A stretch of 52,652 bases of DNA from JAJXUB01 sp047974805 (GTDB taxonomy: Bacteria; Actinomycetota; Actinomycetes; Actinomycetales; Dermatophilaceae), in assembly GCA_047974805.1 (NCBI GenBank), contig JBKECS010000097.1, positions 1 to 52,652 of the forward strand. The letters run 5' to 3'. Positions 38,457-47,605 of the stretch are shown in pieces. The translations under genes were made by a program, and so were the position numbers. Each line of letters begins with the position of its first letter. The stretch's first letter is position 1. The notes under the pieces were generated by a model that was not told the DNA's origin, did not search any database, and saw only the letters and a list, made by a program, of their open reading frames with translations.

Positions 38457-40403
38457 CTATTTCGCCACCCCGATGGTGGCGAACTCGACATACCCGCCGG
38501 TCACGTTGTCCGCGGAAAACCCCTGCACCTTGTCCCCGGCGATGTAGACGGCCCGGCGCTCCGCGAGACCAACATAGGCCCCAGCCCGTTGCAGCCGTTG
38601 GTCGGCTCCCGCCCAACCGGCCTCGCGGGTGGTGCGGTCAGCCACGGACGCCAACGCGTCCATGGCCTTGTTCAGGGAGGGATCTTGGAACGAGCCGTAG
38701 TCCCGGCCCTTGCTGCCGGCGATGAGATTGATCCGGCTGTCGAAGATGGGGGCGAGGATCGTGGACGCGGATGCCCATTCCGGTGCCCAATTGGCCCAAT
38801 AGACATCGATGCCGGTGGTCTTTGGGTCGGCGATCTTGGTGAAGTAGTCGGCATCCATAGGTTTGAGCACCGGCGCAAACCCGGCGCGTTGCCACCCGGG
38901 GACGAGGGCAGCCAGGGCCTTGTCCATCGATTCACTTTGGCGATAGGCCACGGTGATCTTCACCGGTGCGGTCAACTCCGCTTGAGCCAGCAGTGCTGCC
39001 GCCTTTTGAGCGTCCGAGCCGCCGGTCGTCGTTGAGGTGCCCGAGGCGGTCATGGCGGTCGGGGGTGGGGTCGTGACCGAGACGGTCGAGGTTGTGGGCG
39101 CTGTCGCCGCTGTGCCGCTGGCCTTAGTTGCCGGTCCCTTGGCCGTTGGCGCCGCCGAGGAGGCATTGGGGGCGGGCGTCGGGCTCCCGCTCGTCGCCCG
39201 GCTCGATGTGGCGCTCGGGCCGGCGCCGATGGGGACGGCAATACTGGCCGGGATGAGGCTGCGGGCGGGGATGGCGACGCTGGCGCCACCCAGGGCCTGC
39301 ACGTATGCCGCCCGGTCGGTCGCCAACGCGAGGGCTTGGCGCGCCGCCGCGGTGCGAAACACCGTGCCCTTGACGTTGGGCGCGAGGTAGTCGATGAGGC
39401 CGGTATCGGGGTTGACGGTGCGACCCTTGAGGTCGTCCGAACCGAGGATCTGTTCGTGCAGGGCGGGTGGCTCGGACGTCACGGAGACGGCTCGGTCGCC
39501 ACCGCCATCCCCTGAATGGATCTGCTGCACGACGTTTTGGGCCGGCTGGTTCTCCTTATAGACGATCTTGTCCGGGAAGGCGGACCTAATCGGGTCGGTC
39601 GCAGCCTGCCAAGCGGGGTTGCGCACGAAGGTACCCCCGGTGCCGGGGCTCCAAGCGCCCTGCAATTGGTAGGGCCCGCTGGAAAATACCTCGAAAGTGC
39701 CCGCCGCCTTGGTGTCGTGGGCCTTGTTCACCGGCGCGAAGGCAGGAAGGGTGAGGGCTTCATTGAAGTCGCTCTTCGGTGCGGCCAGGCGGAAGGTGAT
39801 CGTCTGGCCCTTGCACGTGACTGCCTTGTCGAACGCGGCGGCACCTGCCTTGGCTGCCGCGGAGGTGTCGTAAGGTCCTCGATAGGTGCTGGCCCCCTTG
39901 GGTGTTTTAGGGATGTCGAGCATGGCGATGGCATACCCGGGGCCGCCGGAGATCTCCGTCGTGGCGAAGGTCCGGGAAATGCCGTACTTGACATCCTTAC
40001 AGGTCAGTTTCGACCCGTCTTGCCAAGTCACCCCGTCCCGAAGGGCGAACGTCCAGGTCTTCAGGTCCTTGCTCGCCTTGCCGGTATCCGTGGCCAGGTC
40101 GGGAACGAGATCACCTTGACGATCCACACTCGTGGAGGGGGCGTAGGCCGTCAGCGTGCGTTGGAAGGTCCGGGCGGCAAAGGTGGCATCCGCCTTGGAC
40201 CCCATCCGTTGGGGGTCCCAGGTGGTGACCTGCCCGGCCGCCACGGCGGTCAGGGTTCCGCCAGGGGCGGCGGTGGTCGCCAGGCCGGTGGCGAGGTTGG
40301 AGCCGGTGGGGACCGGGTCGTCGCCGGGCAGGCACGCGGTCAGCGCCAGCGCCGTCGTGGCCAGGATCAGTGAGGTTCGCAGTGGTTGACGCAGTGGGTT
40401 CAT
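38457..40403 (-). CDS. lpqW: LpqW-like lipoprotein (family 5 binding-protein fold)
   Basis: 648-residue lipoprotein: signal peptide with lipobox LTAC and acylated C24, then an SBP_bac_5-type fold (TWDPQRMGSKADATFAARTF, VPDLATDTGKASKDLKTWTF, YWANWAPEWASASTILAPIF). It sits 21 nt after typA, the position of lpqW in M. tuberculosis, where LpqW has a binding-protein fold but steers PIM and lipoarabinomannan synthesis rather than transport. Residues about 395-462 (39018-39221) are a Ser/Thr/Ala/Pro-rich stretch interrupting the fold, absent from the transporter binding protein at 45773. Alternative: a true solute-binding protein. Gene symbol rests on position and fold. Confidence 0.7.
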   Translation of the reverse strand: MNPLRQPLRTSLILATTALALTACLPGDDPVPTGSNLATGLATTAAPGGTLTAVAAGQVTTWDPQRMGSKADATFAARTFQRTLTAYAPSTSVDRQGDLVPDLATDTGKASKDLKTWTFALRDGVTWQDGSKLTCKDVKYGISRTFATTEISGGPGYAIAMLDIPKTPKGASTYRGPYDTSAAAKAGAAAFDKAVTCKGQTITFRLAAPKSDFNEALTLPAFAPVNKAHDTKAAGTFEVFSSGPYQLQGAWSPGTGGTFVRNPAWQAATDPIRSAFPDKIVYKENQPAQNVVQQIHSGDGGGDRAVSVTSEPPALHEQILGSDDLKGRTVNPDTGLIDYLAPNVKGTVFRTAAARQALALATDRAAYVQALGGASVAIPARSLIPASIAVPIGAGPSATSSRATSGSPTPAPNASSAAPTAKGPATKASGTAATAPTTSTVSVTTPPPTAMTASGTSTTTGGSDAQKAAALLAQAELTAPVKITVAYRQSESMDKALAALVPGWQRAGFAPVLKPMDADYFTKIADPKTTGIDVYWANWAPEWASASTILAPIFDSRINLIAGSKGRDYGSFQDPSLNKAMDALASVADRTTREAGWAGADQRLQRAGAYVGLAERRAVYIAGDKVQGFSADNVTGGYVEFATIGVAK

Positions 40404-40424
40404 CGCTTCTGCCGGTCCGGGGTG

Positions 40425-42326
40425 TCAGGCCTTGCGGGCCCGGGCAGCCTGCCGGGCTCGAAGGGTCTGGTCGAGTTCGACCTTGCGCAAGCGGACCGCT
40501 TCCGGGGTGACCTCGACGCATTCGTCCTCACGGCAGAACTCCAAGGACTGTTCCAAAGACAGCTTGCGGGGGGGTGCCAGGCGCTCGAGGACATCGGCCG
40601 TGGAGGAGCGCACGTTGGTGAGCTTCTTCTCTTTGGTGATGTTAACGTCCATATCGTCCGCGCGGGAGTTCTCGCCGACGATCATTCCCTCGTAGACCTC
40701 CGTCGTCGGCTCGACGAACAGGGTGCCGCGTTCCTGGAGGTTGAACATGGCGTATGAGGTCGCCGCACCGGACCGGTCGGCCACCAGCGAGCCGGATACC
40801 CGTGTGGTGATCTCGCCAGACCAGGGTTCGTAGCCGTCGAAGACGTGGTGGGCGATACCGGTGCCGCGGGTTTCGGTGAGGAACTGGGTCCGGAACCCGA
40901 TGAGGCCGCGGCTGGGGACAAGGAACTCCATCCTGATCCATCCGGTGCCGTGGTTGGTCATCTGCTCCATCCGGCCCTTGCGCGCTGCGAGCAACTGGGT
41001 GATGGCGCCGAGGTAGTCCTCCGGGGTGTCGATGGTCAGGCGTTCCACCGGCTCGTGTAGGGCGCCGTTCACCTCCCGGGTGACGACTTGGGGTTTGCCC
41101 ACGGTCAGTTCATACCCCTCGCGGCGCATGGTCTCCACGAGGATGGCCAGCGCCAGTTCGCCTCGCCCTTGGACTTCCCAGGCGTCCGGGCGGGCCGTCG
41201 GCAGCACCCGCATGGACACGTTGCCGACGAGTTCGCGGTCAAGGCGGTCCTTGACCAGGCGGGCGGTGATCTTTGCGCCGCGGACCTTCCCTGCCATCGG
41301 CGAGGTGTTCGTGCCGATGGTCATGGAAATGGCCGGCTCATCCACGGTGATCAAAGGCAGCGGCCGCGGCTCGTCAGGGTCGGCCAGGGTCTCACCGATG
41401 GTGATCTCCGGGATGCCGGCCACGGCGATGATGTCGCCCGGGCCGGCAGAGTCGGCACTTTGTCGTTCCAGGGCCTGGGTCATCAGCAATTCGGTGATCT
41501 TGACCTTCTCGATGCTGCCGTCCTTGCGGCACCAGGCGACCTGCTGTCCCTTGCGGATAGTGCCCGAGCGCACCCGCAGGAGCGCGAGCCTGCCCAGGAA
41601 GTTGCTGGCGTCGAGGTTGGTCACGTGCGCCTGGAGCGGCGCCTCGTCGTCGTATGCCGGGGCCGGCACCGTCTCGATGATGGTGGCGAACAAGGGTTCG
41701 AGGTCCTCAGTGTCCGGCAGCACGCCGTCGGCCGGGCGCTGCGTGCTGGCCCGGCCGGCCTTGGCGCTGGCATAGACGATCGGGAAGTCGAGCACCCCCT
41801 CAGCGGCCCCGGAATCGTCCATGAGGTCCATGAACAGTTCGTAGACCTCGTCGACGACCGCCTCGATCCGGGCGTCGGGGCGGTCGACCTTGTTGATGCA
41901 CAGCACCACGGGCAAGCGCGCCTGGAGGGCCTTGCGGAGCACGAACCGGGTCTGCGGCAGCGGCCCCTCGCTGGCATCCACGAGCAGCACGACGCCATCG
42001 ACCATGGACAATCCGCGTTCGACCTCGCCGCCGAAGTCCGCGTGGCCGGGGGTGTCGATGATGTTGATCGTGATGCCCTCGCGCTGATCCGCAGCGGCCG
42101 CGGCCGGCCCGGCATACCGGACTGCGGTGTTCTTGGCGAGGATGGTGATGCCCTTCTCACGCTCCAGGTCGCCGGAGTCCATGACCCGTTCAACCTCGGA
42201 GGTCTTGTCGTGCTCGCCGAACGCCCCGGATTGACGAAGCATTTTGTCCACCAGCGTGGTCTTGCCGTGGTCGACATGGGCGACGATGGCGACGTTGCGG
42301 ATGTCACCGCGCGAGGTCAGGGGCAT
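40425..42326 (-). CDS. typA: Ribosome-associated GTPase TypA/BipA
   Basis: 633-residue translational GTPase. G motifs: VAHVDHGKTTLVDKML (G1), GITI (G2), IDTPGHADFGGEVER (G3), CINKVDRPDARI (G4) and YASAKAG (G5); then domain 2, two EF-G-like domains and the BipA C-terminal domain with VPSRGLIGFRTQFLTETRGT and NLQERGTLFVEPTTEVYEGM. It binds the 70S ribosome and aids large-subunit assembly and stress adaptation. ATG 42326 chosen; GACAAT 6 nt upstream may be a leaderless -10. The lpqW-like gene follows by 21 nt. Confidence 0.95.
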   Translation of the reverse strand: MPLTSRGDIRNVAIVAHVDHGKTTLVDKMLRQSGAFGEHDKTSEVERVMDSGDLEREKGITILAKNTAVRYAGPAAAAADQREGITINIIDTPGHADFGGEVERGLSMVDGVVLLVDASEGPLPQTRFVLRKALQARLPVVLCINKVDRPDARIEAVVDEVYELFMDLMDDSGAAEGVLDFPIVYASAKAGRASTQRPADGVLPDTEDLEPLFATIIETVPAPAYDDEAPLQAHVTNLDASNFLGRLALLRVRSGTIRKGQQVAWCRKDGSIEKVKITELLMTQALERQSADSAGPGDIIAVAGIPEITIGETLADPDEPRPLPLITVDEPAISMTIGTNTSPMAGKVRGAKITARLVKDRLDRELVGNVSMRVLPTARPDAWEVQGRGELALAILVETMRREGYELTVGKPQVVTREVNGALHEPVERLTIDTPEDYLGAITQLLAARKGRMEQMTNHGTGWIRMEFLVPSRGLIGFRTQFLTETRGTGIAHHVFDGYEPWSGEITTRVSGSLVADRSGAATSYAMFNLQERGTLFVEPTTEVYEGMIVGENSRADDMDVNITKEKKLTNVRSSTADVLERLAPPRKLSLEQSLEFCREDECVEVTPEAVRLRKVELDQTLRARQAARARKA

Positions 42327-42392
42327 CGGGCCATTGTCGCAAAGGCCCGGCATTCGCCGAAATCGAATCCGCCTCGGCGGTCGATCCGCTGA

Positions 42393-43493
42393 TCAGCGGG
42401 CCGACGCGACCGATTCGCCGAGCACATCCACCGTCGGAGCTCCGGGGTAATGGCAGGCCGCCTCGTGCCCGTCGGCGACCACCTGCTGTGTTGGCATATC
42501 GCTCACGCATCGGGTCCGTTGGTCTTCGGACAGGCTGACCCGGAACTTCGGGCACCGGGTGTGGAAGACGCATCCGGTCGGCGGGTTGATCGGTGACGGG
42601 AGGTCGCCGGTGAGCATGATCCGCTCCCGGCCGGCTTCCTTGCGAGGATCCGGCAGGGGTACGGCAGACAGCAGCGCTTGGGTATAGGGATGCTGTGGGT
42701 TGGAGTAGAGCTCGTCCCGGTCGGCGGTCTCCATGATCCTGCCCAGGTACATCACCGCCACCCGGTCGCTGATGTGCCGGACCACCGAGAGGTCGTGGGC
42801 GATGAAAATGTAGGTCAGGCCGAACTCGCTCTGCACATCCTCCAAGAGGTTGATCACCTGCGCCTGGATGGACACGTCCAGGGCCGAGACCGGCTCGTCG
42901 CAGACGATGAGGCTGGGCCGCAGGGCCAGGGCGCGGGCGATGCCGATGCGCTGGCGCTGCCCTCCGGAGAATTCGTGTGGGTAACGGTTGTAGTGCTCCG
43001 GGTTCAGCCCGACCCGCTCCAGCAGGCTCTGCACTGCTGCCTTGACCCCACCATCGGGCTTGATCCCTTGGATGTCGAAAGGGGCCCCGACGATACTGCC
43101 AACAGTCTGACGCGGGTTGAGGCTGCCATACGGGTCCTGGAAGACCATCTGCATCTCGGTCCGCAGCCGACGCCAGGCACGGCCCCGGACCCCGGTGATG
43201 TCGCTGCCCTTGTACTCGATCCGGCCGCCCGTGGGTTTCAGCAGCTGGAGCACGGTGCGTCCGGCGGTGGACTTGCCGCATCCGGACTCTCCGACGATGC
43301 CGAGGGTCTCGCCCTGGTTGAGCGAGAAGCTGATCCCGTCCACCGCCTTGACCGGGTCGGTGGGTCTGCGGATCACGCCCGAGGTGCGGCGTGGGAAGTA
43401 CTTTTCCAGGTCGGTGACCCGCAGGAGTTCTTCACCTCCCGCAGGTCGGGGCATCGGATCGGTCGATTGGGGCCTCAGCGGATTTGGGCTCAT
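42393..43493 (-). CDS. dppF: Peptide/solute ABC transporter ATP-binding protein (DppF/OppF type)
   Basis: 366 residues. Walker A GIVGESGCGKSTAG, Q-loop MVFQDPYGSLNPRQTVGSIV, signature EFSGGQRQRIGIARALALRP, Walker B LIVCDEPVSALD, H-loop FIAHDLSVVRHI, and the Opp/Dpp C-terminal cysteine segment GCVFHTRCPKF that may hold an Fe-S cluster. Forms the ATPase heterodimer with the preceding gene, whose stop overlaps this ATG (ATGA). Last gene of the transporter operon; typA begins 67 nt later with its own probable promoter. Confidence 0.92.
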   Translation of the reverse strand: MSPNPLRPQSTDPMPRPAGGEELLRVTDLEKYFPRRTSGVIRRPTDPVKAVDGISFSLNQGETLGIVGESGCGKSTAGRTVLQLLKPTGGRIEYKGSDITGVRGRAWRRLRTEMQMVFQDPYGSLNPRQTVGSIVGAPFDIQGIKPDGGVKAAVQSLLERVGLNPEHYNRYPHEFSGGQRQRIGIARALALRPSLIVCDEPVSALDVSIQAQVINLLEDVQSEFGLTYIFIAHDLSVVRHISDRVAVMYLGRIMETADRDELYSNPQHPYTQALLSAVPLPDPRKEAGRERIMLTGDLPSPINPPTGCVFHTRCPKFRVSLSEDQRTRCVSDMPTQQVVADGHEAACHYPGAPTVDVLGESVASAR

Positions 43494-44557
43494 AGGATCG
43501 GACGCACCTTCTTCTCGAAGATGGCCAGTCGCTGCGGTGGCGGCAGCAAGCACCTGACCGGATGGGATTCGCCGGTGTCGAAACCCGGGTCAGTTGTGGC
43601 GCAGCCTAGGTCGGCGGAAGTGTAGGGGCACCGTGGATGGAACGCGCACCCTCCCGGGAGATTGATCAGTGAGGGAGGGTTGCCCGGGATCGGTCGTAGC
43701 CGCTCCAGACGTGCCCGGTCCATCCGCGGCATCGATGACAGCAGCCCCCAGGTGTATGGGTGCTGCGGGCGATAGAAGAGGGTCTCGGCGTCGGCGCGCT
43801 CCACGGCCTTGCCTGCGTACATGACAAGGATGTCGTCGGCCATCTCCGCCACGACCCCTAGGTCGTGGGTGATGATGATGATCGAGGAGCCGAACTCCCT
43901 CTGAAGATCGACCAGCAGGTCGAGGATCTGGGCTTGGACGGTGACATCCAAGGCGGTCGTCGGCTCGTCGGCGATGATCAGCCGAGGGTCGTTGATCAGG
44001 GCCATGGCGATCATCGCCCGCTGGCGCATACCGCCGGAGAACTCGTGCGGATAGCTGTCCACCCGCGATTCCGGGCTCGGTATGCCGACCCGATCGAGCA
44101 TGTCGACTACGCGTTGTCGGGCGGCCTTCTTGGACACGTCGTGGTGCACCAGGTAGGCCTCCGCCAGCTGATTGCCCACGGTGTAGTACGGATGCAATGC
44201 CGATAGCGGGTCTTGGAAGACCATGGCCAGGTCCTCGCCGCGGAGTTTGCGCAGGTCCTCGTCGCTGATGTGGAGGAGATCCACGTCATCGAACCAGATC
44301 TCTCCGCTGACCTGGGCCCGGGTGCCGCGATGCAGCCCCATGACGGCTTGGCTGGTCACCGACTTGCCCGACCCGGACTCGCCGACGATGCCTAGGGTGC
44401 GGCCCTGACGTACGTCGAAGCTCAGGTCGTCCACGGCTTTGACCACGCCGTCCTCGGTGGGGAAGTGCACCCGAAGGTTCCGCACCGAGAGCAGGTCCTG
44501 ATCGCGGTCCGGAGCGGGGCCCGGGCGCTGGGTGGGGGCACTCGAAGATTTGGTCAC
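43490..44557 (-). CDS. dppD: Peptide/solute ABC transporter ATP-binding protein (DppD/OppD type)
   Basis: 355 residues. Walker A GIVGESGSGKSVTS, Q-loop MVFQDPLSALHPYYTVGNQL, signature EFSGGMRQRAMIAMALINDP, Walker B LIIADEPTTALD, H-loop IITHDLGVVAEMAD and the C-terminal GCAFHPRCPYTSADLGC segment. GTG 44557 is used, 13 nt after the permease gene. The full set of motifs indicates an active ATPase. Confidence 0.92.
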   Translation of the reverse strand: MTKSSSAPTQRPGPAPDRDQDLLSVRNLRVHFPTEDGVVKAVDDLSFDVRQGRTLGIVGESGSGKSVTSQAVMGLHRGTRAQVSGEIWFDDVDLLHISDEDLRKLRGEDLAMVFQDPLSALHPYYTVGNQLAEAYLVHHDVSKKAARQRVVDMLDRVGIPSPESRVDSYPHEFSGGMRQRAMIAMALINDPRLIIADEPTTALDVTVQAQILDLLVDLQREFGSSIIIITHDLGVVAEMADDILVMYAGKAVERADAETLFYRPQHPYTWGLLSSMPRMDRARLERLRPIPGNPPSLINLPGGCAFHPRCPYTSADLGCATTDPGFDTGESHPVRCLLPPPQRLAIFEKKVRPIL

Positions 44558-44570
44558 CAGTGATCCTTCC

Positions 44571-45581
44571 TCAGCTGTACTTCACCCGGGGGTCGATGAA
44601 GGCATACAGCACATCGACGACGAGGTTGGCCATGATGACGAAGGCCGCGGCGACGAGGACGATGCCGACGATGATCGGCAGATCGTAGGTCTGGGTGGAC
44701 AGCACGGCGAGCTTGCCCAACCCGTTGTAGTTGAACACCGTCTCGGTGATGATCGCGCCGCCCAGCAGGACCCCAAGGTCGACGCCTGCCATGGTGACGA
44801 TCGGGGTCAACGCCGCCCGCATGGTGTGTTTGAACAGGACCGTTCGGGGCGCCACGCCCTTGGCCATGGCGGTACGCAGATAGTCCTCAGACCTGGTCTC
44901 GATGACGAAGGCCCTGGTGAGCCGGACATAGCCGGCGATGAAGACCAGCGCCAACGTGATTGCGGGGAGGATCAATCCCTTCGCCCACCCCAAAACCCCT
45001 CCGTCGGCGATAGTCACGTATTGGGGGGTGAAGCCAAAGATCCTGATCGAGATGATGGCGATGGAGAGCCCGAGCGCGAACGTGGGGAAGGCGTAGAACA
45101 TCAAGGAGAACCCGACGATGCTCCGGTCGATCCAGGTGCCCTTGGTCAGTGCCGCGATGATGCCCAGGCCCACGCCGAGGACCATCCACAGCACGAACGC
45201 CGCCAAGGCCAGGGACAGCGAAACCGGCAGGGCTCGCCAGATCGCGGTCGAAACCGTCTGAGTGGTGATCGTCGAATAGCCCAAGCACGGTGCAGCGCAG
45301 TGTTCGATGAGTTCCGGGTGTGTCTTGGCCAGCTCGGGGTCGTTGGGATAGTCCCGCCCCTTGACCAGGCCGACGACGAAGTCCGTCCACTGGGTGGTCA
45401 CGGGTTTGTCGTAGCCCAGGGCCTTTTTCGTCTGGGCGATCAACTCCGGCGTGCAGCTCTTCCCGCACATGACCCGGCCAGGGTCGACCGGGCTGGAGAA
45501 GAACAAGAAGATCGTGATGAAGCTCATGACCAGGAGCATGAGCGCCCCGGAGAACAGGCGCCGAATGATGTAGGCGTACAT
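44571..45581 (-). CDS. dppB: ABC transporter permease (DppB/OppB type)
   Basis: 336 residues with the first membrane helix YIIRRLFSGALMLLVMSFIT, an extracytoplasmic loop containing two Cys (MCGKSCTPELIAQTKKALGY), five more helices, and the EAA-type loop TRSEDYLRTAMAKGVAPRTV contacting the ATPase. The extracellular loop also holds CAAPCLGYS, so two disulfides are possible. Separated from the binding-protein gene by a strong hairpin, which may lower its expression relative to the binding protein. Confidence 0.92.
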   Translation of the reverse strand: MYAYIIRRLFSGALMLLVMSFITIFLFFSSPVDPGRVMCGKSCTPELIAQTKKALGYDKPVTTQWTDFVVGLVKGRDYPNDPELAKTHPELIEHCAAPCLGYSTITTQTVSTAIWRALPVSLSLALAAFVLWMVLGVGLGIIAALTKGTWIDRSIVGFSLMFYAFPTFALGLSIAIISIRIFGFTPQYVTIADGGVLGWAKGLILPAITLALVFIAGYVRLTRAFVIETRSEDYLRTAMAKGVAPRTVLFKHTMRAALTPIVTMAGVDLGVLLGGAIITETVFNYNGLGKLAVLSTQTYDLPIIVGIVLVAAAFVIMANLVVDVLYAFIDPRVKYS

Positions 45582-45700
45582 GCGTCACTTCCCCAGCGGG
45601 GACTTTTCCTCTCGGCTGCTCGGGAGCGTAGGGCACCGGGCCGGTGCGGGCAACCATGGCCGGCAACTCGTGGCCCGATGATGGTGCGGGTCGTACCGTT

Positions 45701-45736
45701 GGTGTGGGGGGCCAGCTAGGTCTGGCCCCCCACACC
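45701..45736 (-). terminator. Perfect 15-bp GC-rich hairpin after the binding-protein gene
   Basis: 45701-45715 (GGTGTGGGGGGCCAG) is the exact reverse complement of 45722-45736 around a 6-nt loop, 37 nt beyond the dppA-like stop. There is no U-run. It probably acts as a partial terminator or 3'-end stabiliser, giving more binding-protein mRNA than permease/ATPase mRNA. Confidence 0.75.
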
Positions 45737-45772
45737 GGTTCGGACGCTGTCACACGTGCGACACCGGGGTGA

Positions 45773-47518
45773 TCAGCTCGCCTTGGTGCCGGTCACTGCC
45801 AGATCCGGGTACATGCTCGATGCCGGGTCGAGCAGGTAGTTGGTCACGCCCGAGCCATGCATGAAGTAGAACTGCGTGACGTCCAGCGGGATGTAGGCGA
45901 CGACCTCGCCAAGGTACTTGTCCAACTCCTGGTAGATCTTGTTCGCGTCGTCCAGCGTGGCCGCGTTGGCTGCGTCGTCGATGAGCTGGTTGGCCTTGTC
46001 GTCCTTGAAGTTGCCGTAGTCCTGACCATTGGACTTCCCGGTCAGGTTGATCCGGCTGTCGAACAGCGGCGGGATGACCGTGCTGATGCTCGGCCAGTCG
46101 GCGCCCCAACCGCCCCAGAGGACGTCACCGCCGGTGTAGTTCGCGTCCTGAATCACGTCGTAATACGTGTCCGGAAGCGACACCAGTGTCGTACTGAAAC
46201 CGGCCTGGTCCCACGTGGCTTTCAGGGCCTGGGCCATCTTGTCGGTGGTCGGCGTGCCGCCGGGGTAGGTGAACCTCAGCGGGTATGGCGTCTTCTCACC
46301 GGACTCGGCCAGCAGCTTCTTGGCCGCGTCGACATCGCCCTGGTCCGGGGCGGAGAACGCCGGGTTCGCCGCGTAGCCGGGCAAAGCGGGGTTGATGATG
46401 GACTTGCCCGGGATGGATGCCTTGTCGCCGCCGAGCGCCAGGCTGGCAGCGGTCTTGTTGGTGGCTGCCGCCAGCGCCTGACGAACCTTGACGTTCTTCA
46501 TGGTGTTGAAGTTCGGCAGCAGGTAGCTGACATACGGGCTGCTCACGGTCTGAGCGCGATCCGCGACCGCACCGGTGACCTGGCCGAAGAAGGCCGGAGG
46601 GATGGCCCGGTCGGTCACAGCGAACTTGTCGTTGCCGTTATCGGCGATGATCCGCTGGGCGATGATCTCGTTGGTCAAGCCCTCGACGAAGACGATCTTG
46701 TCCGGCAGAGCCTTGCGCACCCCGGCATCGTCGGTGGCCGGGTCGTACTGGTCATTGCGGACGTAGGTGCCGCCGGTGCCTTTCGTCCAGGCGCCTTCGA
46801 GCTTGTACGGCCCGTTGGAGAACGCCGTGTAGTTGCTCTTGTCGCCCTGGTCCTTGTCCTTGCGGTACGGGTCGAAGCTCCGCAGCGAGGCGAGGTTCAA
46901 CGCGAAGTCGATCCACGGCTTCTCGAAGTGATAAGTGATGGTCTTCTTGTCGTCCGAACAGGTCACCGCCTTGTCCCAGGCGGCCTGGCCGGTGGCGTCC
47001 GAGCTGTAGGGACCCTTGTATGCCTTGGCCACGCTGGGCATGTAGTTGAGCACATAGTTCGGGCCGCCGGTGATGACGTCGGTGGCGAACGTGCGCGAAG
47101 CGCCGTACTTCAGGTCGGCACAGGTGATGTCCTGGCCGTCCTCCCACTTCACCCCGTCCTTGAGGGTGAACTCCCAGGTCTTGCCCTCATCGGACATCTT
47201 TCCCGTGTCCGTGGCCAGGTCCGGGACCGGGGTCGATGCCGCCTTGGCGTCGGTTGTGGCCGGGAACTGCACCAGGCTGCGCGACCATAGCCGACCGGTG
47301 TTATTGATGTCTCGGCCGATATAGGTTCGCTGTGGGTCAAGGTGTTCGGCCGAGCGCTTGGTGAGGTAATACAGCGTTCCACCCTTGACGTCCGAGGCCG
47401 CCGAGGTGCCGCTGGAACTGGACGAGGAGCTACCGTTGCCTCCCCCGCCGCACGCCGCGAGCGGAAGCGACACACCGACAGCGAGGGCAACGAGCCCGGT
47501 TGCCTTCTTGGTGTTCAT
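45773..47518 (-). CDS. dppA: ABC transporter solute-binding lipoprotein (family 5)
   Basis: 581 residues: signal peptide with lipobox LAAC and C23, a Gly/Ser linker, then the SBP_bac_5 fold (HLDPQRTYIGRDINNTGRLW, KTWEFTLKDGVKWEDGQDIT, TKGTGGTYVRNDQYDPATDD, DVLWGGWGADWPSISTVIPP). It captures peptides or another solute at the membrane surface for the surrounding permease and ATPase set; the ligand cannot be read. About one third of its positions look shared with the LpqW-like protein at 38457, in colinear order. ATG 47518 follows GAAGGAGAG closely. Confidence 0.92.
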   Translation of the reverse strand: MNTKKATGLVALAVGVSLPLAACGGGGNGSSSSSSSGTSAASDVKGGTLYYLTKRSAEHLDPQRTYIGRDINNTGRLWSRSLVQFPATTDAKAASTPVPDLATDTGKMSDEGKTWEFTLKDGVKWEDGQDITCADLKYGASRTFATDVITGGPNYVLNYMPSVAKAYKGPYSSDATGQAAWDKAVTCSDDKKTITYHFEKPWIDFALNLASLRSFDPYRKDKDQGDKSNYTAFSNGPYKLEGAWTKGTGGTYVRNDQYDPATDDAGVRKALPDKIVFVEGLTNEIIAQRIIADNGNDKFAVTDRAIPPAFFGQVTGAVADRAQTVSSPYVSYLLPNFNTMKNVKVRQALAAATNKTAASLALGGDKASIPGKSIINPALPGYAANPAFSAPDQGDVDAAKKLLAESGEKTPYPLRFTYPGGTPTTDKMAQALKATWDQAGFSTTLVSLPDTYYDVIQDANYTGGDVLWGGWGADWPSISTVIPPLFDSRINLTGKSNGQDYGNFKDDKANQLIDDAANAATLDDANKIYQELDKYLGEVVAYIPLDVTQFYFMHGSGVTNYLLDPASSMYPDLAVTGTKAS

Positions 47519-47605
47519 TGACTCTCCTTCGAGATGTTTCTTGCCCCGCCGAAGCGGTGCCGGCCCGCGGCGGGTGCCGTGGGACGTCTGGATCCGGCGG
47601 CTCGC

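Noticed and set aside
41088..42392. Plus-strand open frame of 434 codons opposite typA
   Set aside because: Shadow of the GTPase gene; no motif and no plausible start signal.
45857..47290. Long open frame (477 codons) on the plus strand opposite the binding-protein gene
   Set aside because: Antisense shadow of a clear lipoprotein gene; Val/Gly/Arg-rich composition with no domain.
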